Shown piece by piece: positions 1 to 8,088 of a DNA stretch of 64,000 bases (position 1 is the first letter of the stretch; each line of letters opens with the position of its first letter). Source of the DNA: Acidimicrobiales bacterium (GTDB lineage Bacteria; Actinomycetota; Acidimicrobiia; Acidimicrobiales; Acidimicrobilacustridaceae); assembly GCA_025455885.1 (NCBI GenBank), contig JALOLR010000003.1, forward strand, positions 186,001 through 250,000, read 5' to 3'. Below the pieces are notes generated by a model that did no database searches, was not told the origin of the DNA, and saw nothing but the letters and a program-made list of their open reading frames with translations. A program made the translations under genes and the position numbers.

Positions 1-56
1 TCTTCGCGGGCCTGGCCGCCCGGGCCGGACGTCCCTGGCCGGGGGCGGGCCGGTGA
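1..56 (+). CDS. C-terminal tail of an upstream gene (partial)
   Basis: The first 17 codons in this frame end at a TGA that overlaps the GTG start of the next gene (GTGA overlap). Tight overlap of this kind is the rule for operons in this window, so an upstream member of the same operon probably ends here. The visible tail is Ala/Gly/Arg-rich and tells nothing about function. Confidence 0.45.
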   Translation, partial: FAGLAARAGRPWPGAGR

Positions 57-1543
57 CCCTCGATCCGTCGACCCCCGTGGTGGTCGCCGCGGCGGCGGTG
101 ACCCGACACCCCGGCGACGGCTTCGAGGCCTCGTCGGCCACGGCGCTGATGCTCGACGCCACCCGGGCCGCTCTGGCCGGCACGGGCGCGGCCCGTGAGT
201 TGGGGGCGGCGATCGGCGAGGTACTGGTCCCTCACGGCACCTGGCCCGAGTCCGACCCTGGGCGGGCGGTGGCCGCGGCGGTCGGGGCGCCGCAGGCGCG
301 GTCGGTGATGGGGGAGCTGGGGGTGTTGCAGCACTCGCTGATGGCTCGCGCCGCCCGTGCGGTGGCCGAGGGCTCGGTGCAGGCGGCCCTGGTGACGGGT
401 GGCGAGAACCGCTGGTCGGGCGTGGTGGCCGCGAAGTCGGCGACGCCGGTACCGGAGCCTCCGCCGCTCGCCCTGGCGACGGACCCCGACGACGTGCTGC
501 GCCCGACCGACATGGTCGTCAACGCCGTCGAGGTCGAACGCGACCTCACCACCGCCGCCCACCAGTACGCGATCATCGAGAGCTGTCTGCGCCACCACGC
601 CGACCACGGGGCGGACGAGCACCAGGCGTTCCTCGGTCGGCTGTGGGAGCGCTTCGCGGCGATCGCCGCCGCCACCCCCTCGGCCTGGGACCGTCGCGGG
701 TTGTCCGCCGCGGAGATCACCGAGGTGTCCGACACCAATCGGCTGATCGCCGCGCCCTACCCGAAGTGGATGGTCTCGCAGTGGAACGTCGACCAGGCGG
801 CGGCGCTGGTGTTCACCACCGTCGCCGTCGCCGAGCGCCTCGGCGTACCACGGGAGCAGTGGGTCTTCCCCCTGGCGATGGTCGAGTCCAACCTGGTCGT
901 CCCGCTCTCCGAGCGCGCCGAGCCGCACCGGTGGCCGGCCATGGGCATCTGCGGCGAACGGGCCCTCGGGCTCGCCGGCCGGTCCCTCGCCGACGTCGGG
1001 CCGGTCGACCTCTACTCGTGCTTCCCGGCCGCCGTGCAGGTCACCGCCGCCGAGCTCGGCCTCGACCTCGATCGCGACCTCACCCTCACCGGCGGCATGA
1101 CCTTCGGCGGCGGTCCCTACGACAACTACGTGCTCCAGGGGGCCGTGGCCATGGTCGAGCGCCTCCGCTCCGATCCCGTCGGCACCGTCGGCCTCACCAC
1201 GGCCGTGAGCGGGCTGTTGACCAAGCCCGGAGTGACGGTCTGGTCCTCCGCGGACCCCGTCACCCCGTTCGTGGCCCACGACGTGTCCGAGGCGGCGGCC
1301 GAGGTGTCGCCGAGACGCCCGGTCGACCCCGACGCCACGGGCCCGGCCACCGTGGTGGGCTACACCGTCGTGCCCGGCCGGCCGGACGGTCTCACCGCCA
1401 TCGCCGTCGTCGAGACCGACGACGGCCGGCGCAGCGTCGCCCGGTGCGCCGATCAGGCCGTCGCCACGCTCCTGCTGCGCGGCGACCACGTCGGCCACGC
1501 GGTGCGCCTCGTGGCCCCGGGGGAGTTCGTCCCCGGGCGTTGA
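53..1543 (+). CDS. Thiolase-like protein (non-canonical acetyl-CoA acetyltransferase family)
   Basis: A 496-residue protein with a thiolase-like fold: an N-terminal half containing ALVTGGENRWSG and a C-terminal half with DLYSCFPAAVQ and GGMTFGGGPYDNYVLQG, the block typical of the actinobacterial SCP-x/Rv0914c-like branch. The last ~90 residues look like an added OB-fold-type domain (VVGYTVV then AIAVVETDDGRR). The canonical thiolase nucleophile cysteine near residue 90 is not visible: the corresponding stretch reads GVLQHSLMAR. It may therefore act as a lipid or acyl-CoA carrier/lyase partner rather than a classic thiolase. The GTG start overlaps the upstream stop. Family placement is good, exact reaction unknown. 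Confidence 0.85.
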   Translation: MTLDPSTPVVVAAAAVTRHPGDGFEASSATALMLDATRAALAGTGAARELGAAIGEVLVPHGTWPESDPGRAVAAAVGAPQARSVMGELGVLQHSLMARAARAVAEGSVQAALVTGGENRWSGVVAAKSATPVPEPPPLALATDPDDVLRPTDMVVNAVEVERDLTTAAHQYAIIESCLRHHADHGADEHQAFLGRLWERFAAIAAATPSAWDRRGLSAAEITEVSDTNRLIAAPYPKWMVSQWNVDQAAALVFTTVAVAERLGVPREQWVFPLAMVESNLVVPLSERAEPHRWPAMGICGERALGLAGRSLADVGPVDLYSCFPAAVQVTAAELGLDLDRDLTLTGGMTFGGGPYDNYVLQGAVAMVERLRSDPVGTVGLTTAVSGLLTKPGVTVWSSADPVTPFVAHDVSEAAAEVSPRRPVDPDATGPATVVGYTVVPGRPDGLTAIAVVETDDGRRSVARCADQAVATLLLRGDHVGHAVRLVAPGEFVPGR

Positions 1544-1622
1544 CGCCCCCTCGTCGGCGACCTTCGCCGGGGGAGGGGCTTTCCGGGCGCCGACGTCGCC
1601 TCGGCCGGCGAGGGGTGCCAAA

Positions 1623-1637
1623 CTGACGGTCCGTCAG
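1623..1637. promoter_or_regulatory. Perfect palindromic operator (CTGACGG-T-CCGTCAG)
   Basis: A 15-bp perfect palindrome lies 36 bp upstream of the amidohydrolase start. The same CTGACG-N3-CGTCAG pattern recurs at 54034-54048 and 55944-55958, each time just upstream of a transcription unit. The size and symmetry suit a TetR-type dimer. Which regulator binds is not shown by the sequence. Confidence 0.7.
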
Positions 1638-1673
1638 ATCCCGGGGCCGCCGGGTGTGGACACGGAGGACGAC

Positions 1674-2882
1674 ATGGACATCCCTCGGATCATCTCGGTC
1701 GACGACCACGTCGTGGAGCCCCCGAACCTCTGGCAGGACCGTTTACCGGCGAAGTACCTTGACCGGGCCCCCCGGGTGGTGCGCGAGAAGGTGCGCATGA
1801 GCCTCGTCGGCGGCTACTCCTTCGAGACCGGCGTCGAGGACGGCGTCGAGTGCGACGTCTGGTACTACGACGACCTCAAGTACCCGTTCACCCGACTGTC
1901 GGCCGCCGTGGGCGCCGAGGTCGTGAAGAACGAGCCCACCACCTTCGACCAGATCCGCCTCGGTTGCTACGACCAGACCGCGCGGCTCGCCGACATGGAC
2001 GCCAACCACGTCGAGGCCTCCATCTGCTTCCCCAACGTCCTCCCGCGCTTCTGCGGCCAGACCTTCCTCGAGCGCGACGACAAGGAGCTCGCCCTGCTCT
2101 GCGTGCAGGCCTACAACGACTGGATGATCGAGGAGTGGTGCGCCGGGGCGGGCAAGGACCGCCTCATCCCCCTCACCATGATCCCGCTGTGGGACGTCGA
2201 CCTCGCCGTGGCCGAGGTGCTGCGCTGCGCGGAGCGGGGCAGCCACAACATCACGTTCTCCGAGAACCCCGTCCCCCTCGGCCTCCCGTCGGTGCACTCG
2301 GGCCACTGGGATCCGCTCTTCCGGGTGTGCGAGGAGACCGACACGGTCGTCAACATGCACATCGGCTCGTCGTCGAAGATGCCGTCGACCGCTCCCGACG
2401 CCCCCTTCATCATCAGCTCGACGCTGACCTTCCAGAACGCCATGGGGTCGGTGCTCGACTACACGTTCGCCGGCGTGTTCGACCGGTTCCCCGACCTGCG
2501 GGTGGCGTACAGCGAGGGCCAGGCCGGCTGGCTGCCCTACGTGCTCGAGCGGGCCGACAAGATCTGGGAGGAGCGGTTGCTCGACGACACCGGGTTCGGG
2601 TCGAAGCTCCCCAACCCGCCGTCGACCTACATGAAGAGCAACGTCTGGTACTGCATCTTCGACGACGAGACGGCCATGGCCAACCGCGACGTCATCGGCA
2701 TCGACCGGCTCACCTTCGAGGTGGACTACCCCCACGCCGACTCGACCTTCCCGCACTCCAAGGACGTGGCCGAGCGCATCGCCGCCAAGGCCGGCCTCAA
2801 CGACCACGAGATCCAGCGTTTCTTCCGCGCCAACGCCATCGACCTGTACCACCTCGACCGCTACCACGGCATCACCGAGTAG
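1674..2882 (+). CDS. Amidohydrolase family protein (COG2159 type)
   Basis: A 402-residue metal-dependent hydrolase of the amidohydrolase-2 family (ACMSD/OHCU-decarboxylase relatives). Near the N terminus ISVDDHVVEP supplies the first metal-ligand motif; NMHIGSSS gives the mid-protein histidine and FEVDYPHADSTFPHS the late Asp/His pair of the TIM barrel. An ATG with GGAGG five bases upstream is preferred over an in-frame GTG 18 bases earlier. Relatives decarboxylate or hydrolyse ring-cleavage products, but no substrate can be named. A perfect 15-bp operator precedes it, so it is probably induced by a pathway intermediate. Two full-length relatives and one partial one lie elsewhere in the window. 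Confidence 0.88.
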   Translation: MDIPRIISVDDHVVEPPNLWQDRLPAKYLDRAPRVVREKVRMSLVGGYSFETGVEDGVECDVWYYDDLKYPFTRLSAAVGAEVVKNEPTTFDQIRLGCYDQTARLADMDANHVEASICFPNVLPRFCGQTFLERDDKELALLCVQAYNDWMIEEWCAGAGKDRLIPLTMIPLWDVDLAVAEVLRCAERGSHNITFSENPVPLGLPSVHSGHWDPLFRVCEETDTVVNMHIGSSSKMPSTAPDAPFIISSTLTFQNAMGSVLDYTFAGVFDRFPDLRVAYSEGQAGWLPYVLERADKIWEERLLDDTGFGSKLPNPPSTYMKSNVWYCIFDDETAMANRDVIGIDRLTFEVDYPHADSTFPHSKDVAERIAAKAGLNDHEIQRFFRANAIDLYHLDRYHGITE

Positions 2883-2991
2883 CGCCGGGCCCGGCCGGCC
2901 CGCCGTCGGGTGCACCCGAACGCGACCCGGGTTGCACCCTCCCCGGCGCGGCCCACCCGGGACACTCCTCCTCTGCGAGGAGGGAGGACGG

Positions 2992-3663
2992 ATGCGCACC
3001 AAGTGGTCGACGAGCAGGACCGAGGCCTTCAGCGACGGCGTGCTGGCCATCGCCATCACCCTGCTCGTCCTCGAGCTGTCGGTCCCGGCCGAGGACTTCT
3101 CCAACCTCTGGCGGGGCATCGCCGCGCAGTGGCCCTCCTACCTCGCCTATGTCACCAGCTTCCTGACCATCGGGGGGATCTGGCTCGCCCACCACGGGAT
3201 CTTCGCCCGGCTGGCCTTCGTCAATCGGCGTCTGGTCCAGTTGAACCTGCTGCTGTTGATGACCGTCAGCTTCCTGCCGTTCCCGACGAAGTTGGTGGCC
3301 GAATCGATCGTCGAACCCGATGCCGAGCGGGCCGCCGTCGTGTTCTACGGGCTCGTGCTGCTCGTGATCTCGGTGATCTCCGCGGCGATGTGGCGCGTCG
3401 TCGCCGCCGACCCGGAGCTCCTCGAGCCGGAGGTCGAACCCGAGGAGGTGAAGCTGCTCGCCCGCAACGCCGCGCCTCGTCTCGGGTTCTACGTCGTGGT
3501 GATCCTGCTGGCTGTCCTCGCACCCCAGGTGGCGGCGTTCGGCTACCTGGCCATCGCGTTGAGCGTGGTGTTGACCGCCCGGGGCGGTGACCCGGAGGCT
3601 GGCCTGCGACGCGAGTCCCCTCGTCGCCGCTGGCGGCGCGGCGGCGAGACACCGGCGGACTGA
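2992..3663 (+). CDS. TMEM175-family (DUF1211) membrane protein, putative potassium channel
   Basis: A 223-residue integral membrane protein. The N terminus carries the family signature FSDGVLAIAITLLVLEL (FSxxxD and following helix), the pore-lining first helix of bacterial TMEM175 channels. Further hydrophobic helices lie around residues 45-70, 80-105, 115-140 and 160-190. The tail is basic (RRESPRRRWRRGGE). The chosen ATG has a strong GAGGGAGG ribosome site; an upstream in-frame ATG would only add a low-complexity leader. Bacterial homologues are potassium-permeable tetramers; conduction is inferred from family only. It stands alone between the amidohydrolase and a secreted protein. Confidence 0.82.
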   Translation: MRTKWSTSRTEAFSDGVLAIAITLLVLELSVPAEDFSNLWRGIAAQWPSYLAYVTSFLTIGGIWLAHHGIFARLAFVNRRLVQLNLLLLMTVSFLPFPTKLVAESIVEPDAERAAVVFYGLVLLVISVISAAMWRVVAADPELLEPEVEPEEVKLLARNAAPRLGFYVVVILLAVLAPQVAAFGYLAIALSVVLTARGGDPEAGLRRESPRRRWRRGGETPAD

Positions 3664-3753
3664 CCTCCCCGTCGGACCTGCGCGGGAGAACGGTCGTCAG
3701 AGGGTCGATGCAGCGCCCCCGAGGAATCACCGCGCCGCTCGTTCCCTGGCCAC

Positions 3754-3759
3754 TAGCCT
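3754..3759 (+). promoter_or_regulatory. Putative -10 element (TAGCCT)
   Basis: TAGCCT fits the actinobacterial TANNNT -10 pattern and lies 45 bp before the ATG of the secreted glycine-rich protein, leaving a short leader with a purine-rich ribosome site (AGAGAGG). No clear -35 is seen. Confidence 0.4.
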
Positions 3760-3804
3760 TTCCCGCGTTCCACTGCAGTCGTCGCGCCTGAGAGAGGTCG
3801 TCAC

Positions 3805-4791
3805 ATGAGAGCGAAGAAGATCTGGTCGACAGGAGCTGCGTTGACGTTGGGGGTGAGCGGGCTCGTCCTCGCCGCCCCGGGCGTTGCCGGTGCCGAACCC
3901 GTCTCGGTGGACTTCGCCTTCACCGGCGTTGCAGAGGAGTGGGTGGTCCCCGACGGCATCTGCTCGGTCACCGTCGTCGCCGAGGGCGCGCAGGGCGGCG
4001 GCCCCGCGGAGTCCTCTGCGGTGACGGGTGGCCTCGGCGGCCGTACGACCGCGATCCTGACGGTCAGTCCGGGCGAGTCGTTGCTCGTCACCGTCGGCGG
4101 TGAGGGCGGCGAGTCCGACCTGAACACCGGGCCCGGGGCAGGAGGCTTCAACGGCGGGGCCGACGGCGGATTCCCCGCCCTCGACGGGAACGACGGTGGA
4201 GGGGGCGGTGGGGGCGCCACCGACGTCCGCCAGGGCGGTGACGGGCTCGACGCCCGGGTGGTGGTCGCCGGCGGCGGTGGCGGCGCCGGGGGTGACTTCG
4301 ACGACGGAGCCGGCTCGGGTGGTGGTGGCGGCGGTCTCGAAGGTGTGGCCGGCTCCGACGGCACGAGCGGTGACAACGACGGCCAGGGCGGCGGCGGCGG
4401 GACCCAGGGCGCCGGCGGCGCCGGCGGCGTCCTTCCCCCTGGCTTCGGCCCCGGTGGTGACGGCACCTTCGGCATCGGCGGCGAGGGCGGCGGCGACGAC
4501 GTCGAGAGCGCCAACGACGGTGGCGGCGGTGGGGGCGGCGGCTGGTACGGCGGTGGCGGTGGCGCCGGCGACGGCGACGAGGAAGGCGCGGCCGGTGGTG
4601 GTGGCGGCGGCTCCGGCTTCGGCCCGAGCGACGCCACGTTCGAGACCGCCGTGGTGAGCGGCGACGGCGCCCTGAGCATCACGTACGATCCCCAGGCCGG
4701 GGGCTGTGAGGACCCCGCCCCTCCGGCGCCCCCGACGACGCCGGCCCCGGCGGCACAGGCGACGGTGGCGACGCCCCGCTTCACCGGCTGA
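3805..4791 (+). CDS. Secreted glycine-rich repeat protein
   Basis: A 328-residue exported protein. Residues 1-30 form a classic signal peptide (MRAKK, hydrophobic core, cleavage near AGA-EP). The mature N terminus (VDFAFTGVAEEWVVPDGICSVTV) resembles the start of the bacterial glycine-rich (ALK-type Gly-rich) domain, followed by ~200 residues of GG/GGG blocks. The C terminus is Pro/Thr/Ala-rich and ends ATPRFTG with no hydrophobic anchor or basic tail, so it lacks a standard sortase signal. Likely role is an extracellular surface or matrix protein (inference). A long perfect terminator hairpin follows directly, so it is transcribed alone. Confidence 0.85.
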   Translation: MRAKKIWSTGAALTLGVSGLVLAAPGVAGAEPVSVDFAFTGVAEEWVVPDGICSVTVVAEGAQGGGPAESSAVTGGLGGRTTAILTVSPGESLLVTVGGEGGESDLNTGPGAGGFNGGADGGFPALDGNDGGGGGGGATDVRQGGDGLDARVVVAGGGGGAGGDFDDGAGSGGGGGGLEGVAGSDGTSGDNDGQGGGGGTQGAGGAGGVLPPGFGPGGDGTFGIGGEGGGDDVESANDGGGGGGGGWYGGGGGAGDGDEEGAAGGGGGGSGFGPSDATFETAVVSGDGALSITYDPQAGGCEDPAPPAPPTTPAPAAQATVATPRFTG

Positions 4792-4825
4792 GCCCCGCAG
4801 CGTTCCGAACGAGAGCCCGACGAGT

Positions 4826-4852
4826 CGGAGGCCCGCTCAGAGCGGGCCTCCG
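4826..4852 (+). terminator. Strong hairpin terminator
   Basis: A perfect 13-bp inverted repeat (CGGAGGCCCGCTC and its complement around a single central base, so the real loop is a few bases) starts 35 bp after the stop of the secreted protein. There is no T-run, as usual in this G+C range. Confidence 0.8.
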
Positions 4853-4872
4853 GCGCGTCCCGGGCCGATGTC

Positions 4873-4893
4873 GTTGACCCGCTCAACTACTCT
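4873..4893 (+). promoter_or_regulatory. Operator GTTGA-N5-TCAAC overlapping a -10 box (TACTCT)
   Basis: The inverted repeat GTTGA-CCCGC-TCAAC is followed at once by TACTCT, a TANNNT -10 candidate, 45 bp before the SDR start. The same half-sites with the same 5-bp spacer occur at 63764-63780. A repressor bound here would cover the promoter. Confidence 0.5.
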
Positions 4894-4938
4894 GCGGGAA
4901 CCCGGGCCGTGGGGACCCGGACACGCGAGGGGGATCCC

Positions 4939-5736
4939 ATGGGACGGTTGCAGGACAGGGTGGCGGTCATCACCGGCGCCGGGGACGGCATCGGCCACGG
5001 CATCGCCCGGCGCTTCGCCCGGGAGGGCGCCCGGGTCGTGGTCGCCGAGATCGACGACGTGAAGGGTGCGGCCGTCGCCGACGAGCTGACCGCCGAGTTC
5101 GGCGTCGACGCCGAGTTCCTGCACACCGACGCCACCCTCAAGCCGGACAACGAGGCCATGGTGGCCCTCGCCGTGGAACGGTGGGGCGCGATCGACATCC
5201 TCGTCAACAACGCCTGGGGTGGCGACCGTGCCGGCCTCAAGCGGGTCGACCAGATGCCCGACGACGCCATGGACCACGCCTGGCACATGAACGCCATGGG
5301 CCCGCTCTGGGCCATGCAGTCGGCGTTCCCGCACATGCGTGCCGCGGGCTACGGCCGGGTGATCAACATCTGCTCCCTGAACGGCGTGAACGCCCACATG
5401 GGATCGGTGCACTACAACGCCACCAAGGAGGCGCTGCGCACCATCACCCGCACTGCGGCGCGGGAGTGGGCGGCGTTCGGGATCACCGCCAACGTGATCT
5501 GCCCCGGGGCCAAGACCGCGGCGTTCAAGATGTTCGAGGAGATGGCGCCGGACGTGGCCCGCGAGTCGGAGGCCGCCAACCCCATGGGCCGCCTCGGCGA
5601 CCCCGAGGACGACATCGCGCCGGTGGCCTTCTTCCTCGCCGGCGAGGACAGCCGGTACATCACCGGCAACACCCTCTTCGCCGACGGCGGCAGCCACATC
5701 AACGGCGCTGTCTGGGTGCCCGACCTGGGCGACTGA
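4939..5736 (+). CDS. Short-chain dehydrogenase/reductase (SDR)
   Basis: A 265-residue classical SDR. It shows the NAD(P)-binding TGAGDGIGHGIA motif near residue 14, NNAWGG (NNAG equivalent), the catalytic Ser in INICSLNG and the YNATK pair. VVVAEIDD places an acidic residue at the end of the second strand, which favours NAD(H). The C terminus ITGNTLFADGGSHIN is standard. The ATG follows a GGGGG tract; an in-frame ATG 30 bases upstream is less likely. It sits behind its own operator and promoter. Substrate is unknown; an alcohol or hydroxyacyl-CoA of the surrounding degradative pathways is plausible. Confidence 0.87.
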   Translation: MGRLQDRVAVITGAGDGIGHGIARRFAREGARVVVAEIDDVKGAAVADELTAEFGVDAEFLHTDATLKPDNEAMVALAVERWGAIDILVNNAWGGDRAGLKRVDQMPDDAMDHAWHMNAMGPLWAMQSAFPHMRAAGYGRVINICSLNGVNAHMGSVHYNATKEALRTITRTAAREWAAFGITANVICPGAKTAAFKMFEEMAPDVARESEAANPMGRLGDPEDDIAPVAFFLAGEDSRYITGNTLFADGGSHINGAVWVPDLGD

Positions 5737-5808
5737 CCCCGCTCGTCCGCACGACGTCCGGAGCGGATCGTGGGAAGGTCTCCGGGCCGACGAGCCCGAG
5801 GGGGGCCA

Positions 5809-6957
5809 GTGGGGGAGTTCGCCGTACGACGGGTGGTGACCGCGCTCGATGCGGACGGTCGATCGACGTTCGTCGCCGACGGACCGCCCCCGGGGCTGGT
5901 GACCGCGCCCGACGGCACCGGGGTGGCCAACCTCTGGGCCCTCACCGGATCGCCGGCCACGGTGCACGACGGTGCCGACGCCCTGGACGACGCCTTCACC
6001 CTCGAACCGCCCCCCGGCGGGGCGACCTGGAGGATCATCCGCCTCCCGGCCCCTGATCCGGCCCTGCCGGTCGAGGCCCAGTTCCTCGGCGTGGCCGGTG
6101 ACGAAGCGGCGTCGGGTGGGCGGCGGGGCATGCACACCACTGACACCCTCGACCTGATGACCGTGCTCGACGGTCGGGTGGAGCTCGAGCTCGACGAGGG
6201 TCGGGTGCACCTGGGGCCCGGCGACGTCGTGGTGCAGCGGGGCACCGCCCACCGCTGGCGGGTCCTCGACGGACGTCCCACGACGTACTCGGTCGTGATG
6301 CTGCGGCCGTCACCGGGCACGTGGCCGGCCGCCGATCTGGCGCCGAGAGGCACGGTCGCACCAGCCGGCGTCGGACCCCGCCGGGTCGTGACCGGCCTCG
6401 ACGCCGCGGGACACAGCGTCGTGGTCGTCGACGGCGAAGCGCCAGGCACCTTCGCCTTCGCAGGCGGAGCGATGGGCTACGGGGCGCTCTGGTCCACCGG
6501 CGGCCCGCTGCGATCCCCGCTCCAGGGAGGTGACCCCGTCAGGCCCTGGATCCAGCTCCGACCGCTCGGCGACGGGGTGTCGTTCGTCCACGTCGTCCTG
6601 CCCGGTGGCGCAGCCCGCGACGCGCTCGGGGAACGCCACCCCGACCTCGGTGCCCGCATGGCGGTCCTCGCGCCCGGCATGCGCACCACCGGCCACCACG
6701 ATCCCGACGACCCGTCGCTGCACCGCACGGACACCATCGACCTCGGCGTGATCGTCGAGGGTCGGGTCGAGCTCGAGCTGCCGGACGGCGGGGCCGTGCT
6801 CCTCGGCCCGGGCGACACGGTGGTGCAGCGGGGCACCTGGCACCGGTGGCGCGCCGTCGGGGACGCTCCGGCCCGCTTCGTGTCGGTGATGATCGGCGTG
6901 CCGCCGGCACCCGGGGTGCCCAGGGCGGACACCTCGCCCGCACCCTCCCGGAACTGA
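5809..6957 (+). CDS. Tandem two-cupin protein
   Basis: A 382-residue protein made of two similar ~190-residue halves. Each half starts with RRVVT(A/G)LDA, runs through a divergent strand region and ends in a cupin core: TDTLDLMTVLDGRVELELDEG...LGPGDVVVQRGTAHRWRV in the first, TDTIDLGVIVEGRVELELPDG...LGPGDTVVQRGTWHRWRA in the second. Each core keeps a terminal His but has few other metal ligands, so metal binding is uncertain. The GTG start after GAGGGGGGCC fits best. Such tandem cupins occur in actinobacterial degradative loci; function is unassigned. An F420-type oxidoreductase gene follows about 100 bp later. Confidence 0.82.
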   Translation: MGEFAVRRVVTALDADGRSTFVADGPPPGLVTAPDGTGVANLWALTGSPATVHDGADALDDAFTLEPPPGGATWRIIRLPAPDPALPVEAQFLGVAGDEAASGGRRGMHTTDTLDLMTVLDGRVELELDEGRVHLGPGDVVVQRGTAHRWRVLDGRPTTYSVVMLRPSPGTWPAADLAPRGTVAPAGVGPRRVVTGLDAAGHSVVVVDGEAPGTFAFAGGAMGYGALWSTGGPLRSPLQGGDPVRPWIQLRPLGDGVSFVHVVLPGGAARDALGERHPDLGARMAVLAPGMRTTGHHDPDDPSLHRTDTIDLGVIVEGRVELELPDGGAVLLGPGDTVVQRGTWHRWRAVGDAPARFVSVMIGVPPAPGVPRADTSPAPSRN

Positions 6958-7064
6958 GGGACGGGCCGATCTCGGGGAGGCACCGCTTGCCGACCGGTTG
7001 GTGCAGCGGCGAGGATCGGACACAGCATCGTGAGCGCCGCACCGGGCGCAGATGGGGAGTGGAC

Positions 7065-8075
7065 ATGAAGTTGGGACTGGTGTGGGGCTACTGGACGGCG
7101 CAGCCGCCCGACAACATCGTCGAGCTCACCCGCGAGGCCGAAGCGGTGGGCTTCGACTCGGTGTGGACCGCCGAGTCGTGGGGGTCCGACGCCTTCACCC
7201 CGCTGGCCTGGATCGCCGCCCACACCGAGCGAATCAAGCTCGGCACCGGGGTCGTGCAGCTCTCGGCCCGCACGCCGGTCGCGACGGCCATGGCCGCCAT
7301 GACCCTCGACCACCTCTCCAACGGGCGCATGATGCTCGGCCTCGGCGTCTCGGGCCCCCAGGTCGTCGAGGGCTGGTACGGCCGCCCCGCCAACAAGCCG
7401 TTGGCCCGCACCCGTGAGTACGTCGAGATCATCCGCAAGGCGTTCCTGCGCGAGGGCCCACTCACCAACGACGGCGAGTTCTACCCGATGCCCTACAACG
7501 GACCCGAGTCCACCGGGCTCGGCAAGCCGCTCAAGATCATGACCCACCCGCTGCGCTCGCAGATCCCGATCTTCATCGGGGCCGAGGGCCCGAAGAACGT
7601 CACCCAGACCGCCCAGATCGCCGACGGGTGGCTGCCGCTCTACTACTCGCCGTACCGCCAGGAGGTCTACGCCGACCAGCTCGTCGACGCGGGCGACGAC
7701 TTCCAGATCAACGCCCTCGTCACCTTCAACGTCACCGACGACGTGGCCACCGGGCTGTGGCCGGTCAAGGCGGCGCTCGGCTTCTACATCGGCGGCATGG
7801 GCGCCAAGGGCCAGAACTACCACACCAAGCTGATGGCCCGGATGGGCTACGAGGAGGAGGCGTACCGCATCCAGGACCTCTTCTTCGAGGGCAAGCGCGA
7901 CGAGGCCATCGCCGCCGTGCCCGACGCCTTCGCCGACGAGATCTCCCTGGTGGGCCCGGCCGGTCGCATCAAGGAGCGCCTCGAGGCGTGGCGCGACAGC
8001 CCGGTGACCACCCTGATGATCGCCCCTCGCGGCCCGGACGCGCTGCGCCAGGCCGCCGAGCTCGTGAACGGCTGA
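7065..8075 (+). CDS. LLM-class F420-dependent oxidoreductase
   Basis: A 336-residue luciferase-like (beta/alpha)8 protein. The N terminus MKLGLVWGYW, then AEAVGFDSVWTAESWGSDAFTPLAWIA and TERIKLGTGVVQLSARTP, are the hallmarks of F420-dependent reductases and dehydrogenases of this class in actinobacteria. Later IPIFIGAEGPKNVTQTAQIADGWLP is the typical cofactor-proximal block. The ATG follows GGGGAGTGG. It is followed after 13 bp by an enoyl-CoA hydratase gene, suggesting reduction or oxidation of an acyl-CoA or a cyclic intermediate in the same operon. F420 rather than FMN use is inferred from family. Confidence 0.85.
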   Translation: MKLGLVWGYWTAQPPDNIVELTREAEAVGFDSVWTAESWGSDAFTPLAWIAAHTERIKLGTGVVQLSARTPVATAMAAMTLDHLSNGRMMLGLGVSGPQVVEGWYGRPANKPLARTREYVEIIRKAFLREGPLTNDGEFYPMPYNGPESTGLGKPLKIMTHPLRSQIPIFIGAEGPKNVTQTAQIADGWLPLYYSPYRQEVYADQLVDAGDDFQINALVTFNVTDDVATGLWPVKAALGFYIGGMGAKGQNYHTKLMARMGYEEEAYRIQDLFFEGKRDEAIAAVPDAFADEISLVGPAGRIKERLEAWRDSPVTTLMIAPRGPDALRQAAELVNG

Positions 8076-8088
8076 GGGGCCGGTCGCC

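Noticed and set aside
3805-4791. PE_PGRS-type mycobacterial protein
   Set aside because: No PE domain; it has a standard signal peptide and a glycine-rich domain of a different start sequence.
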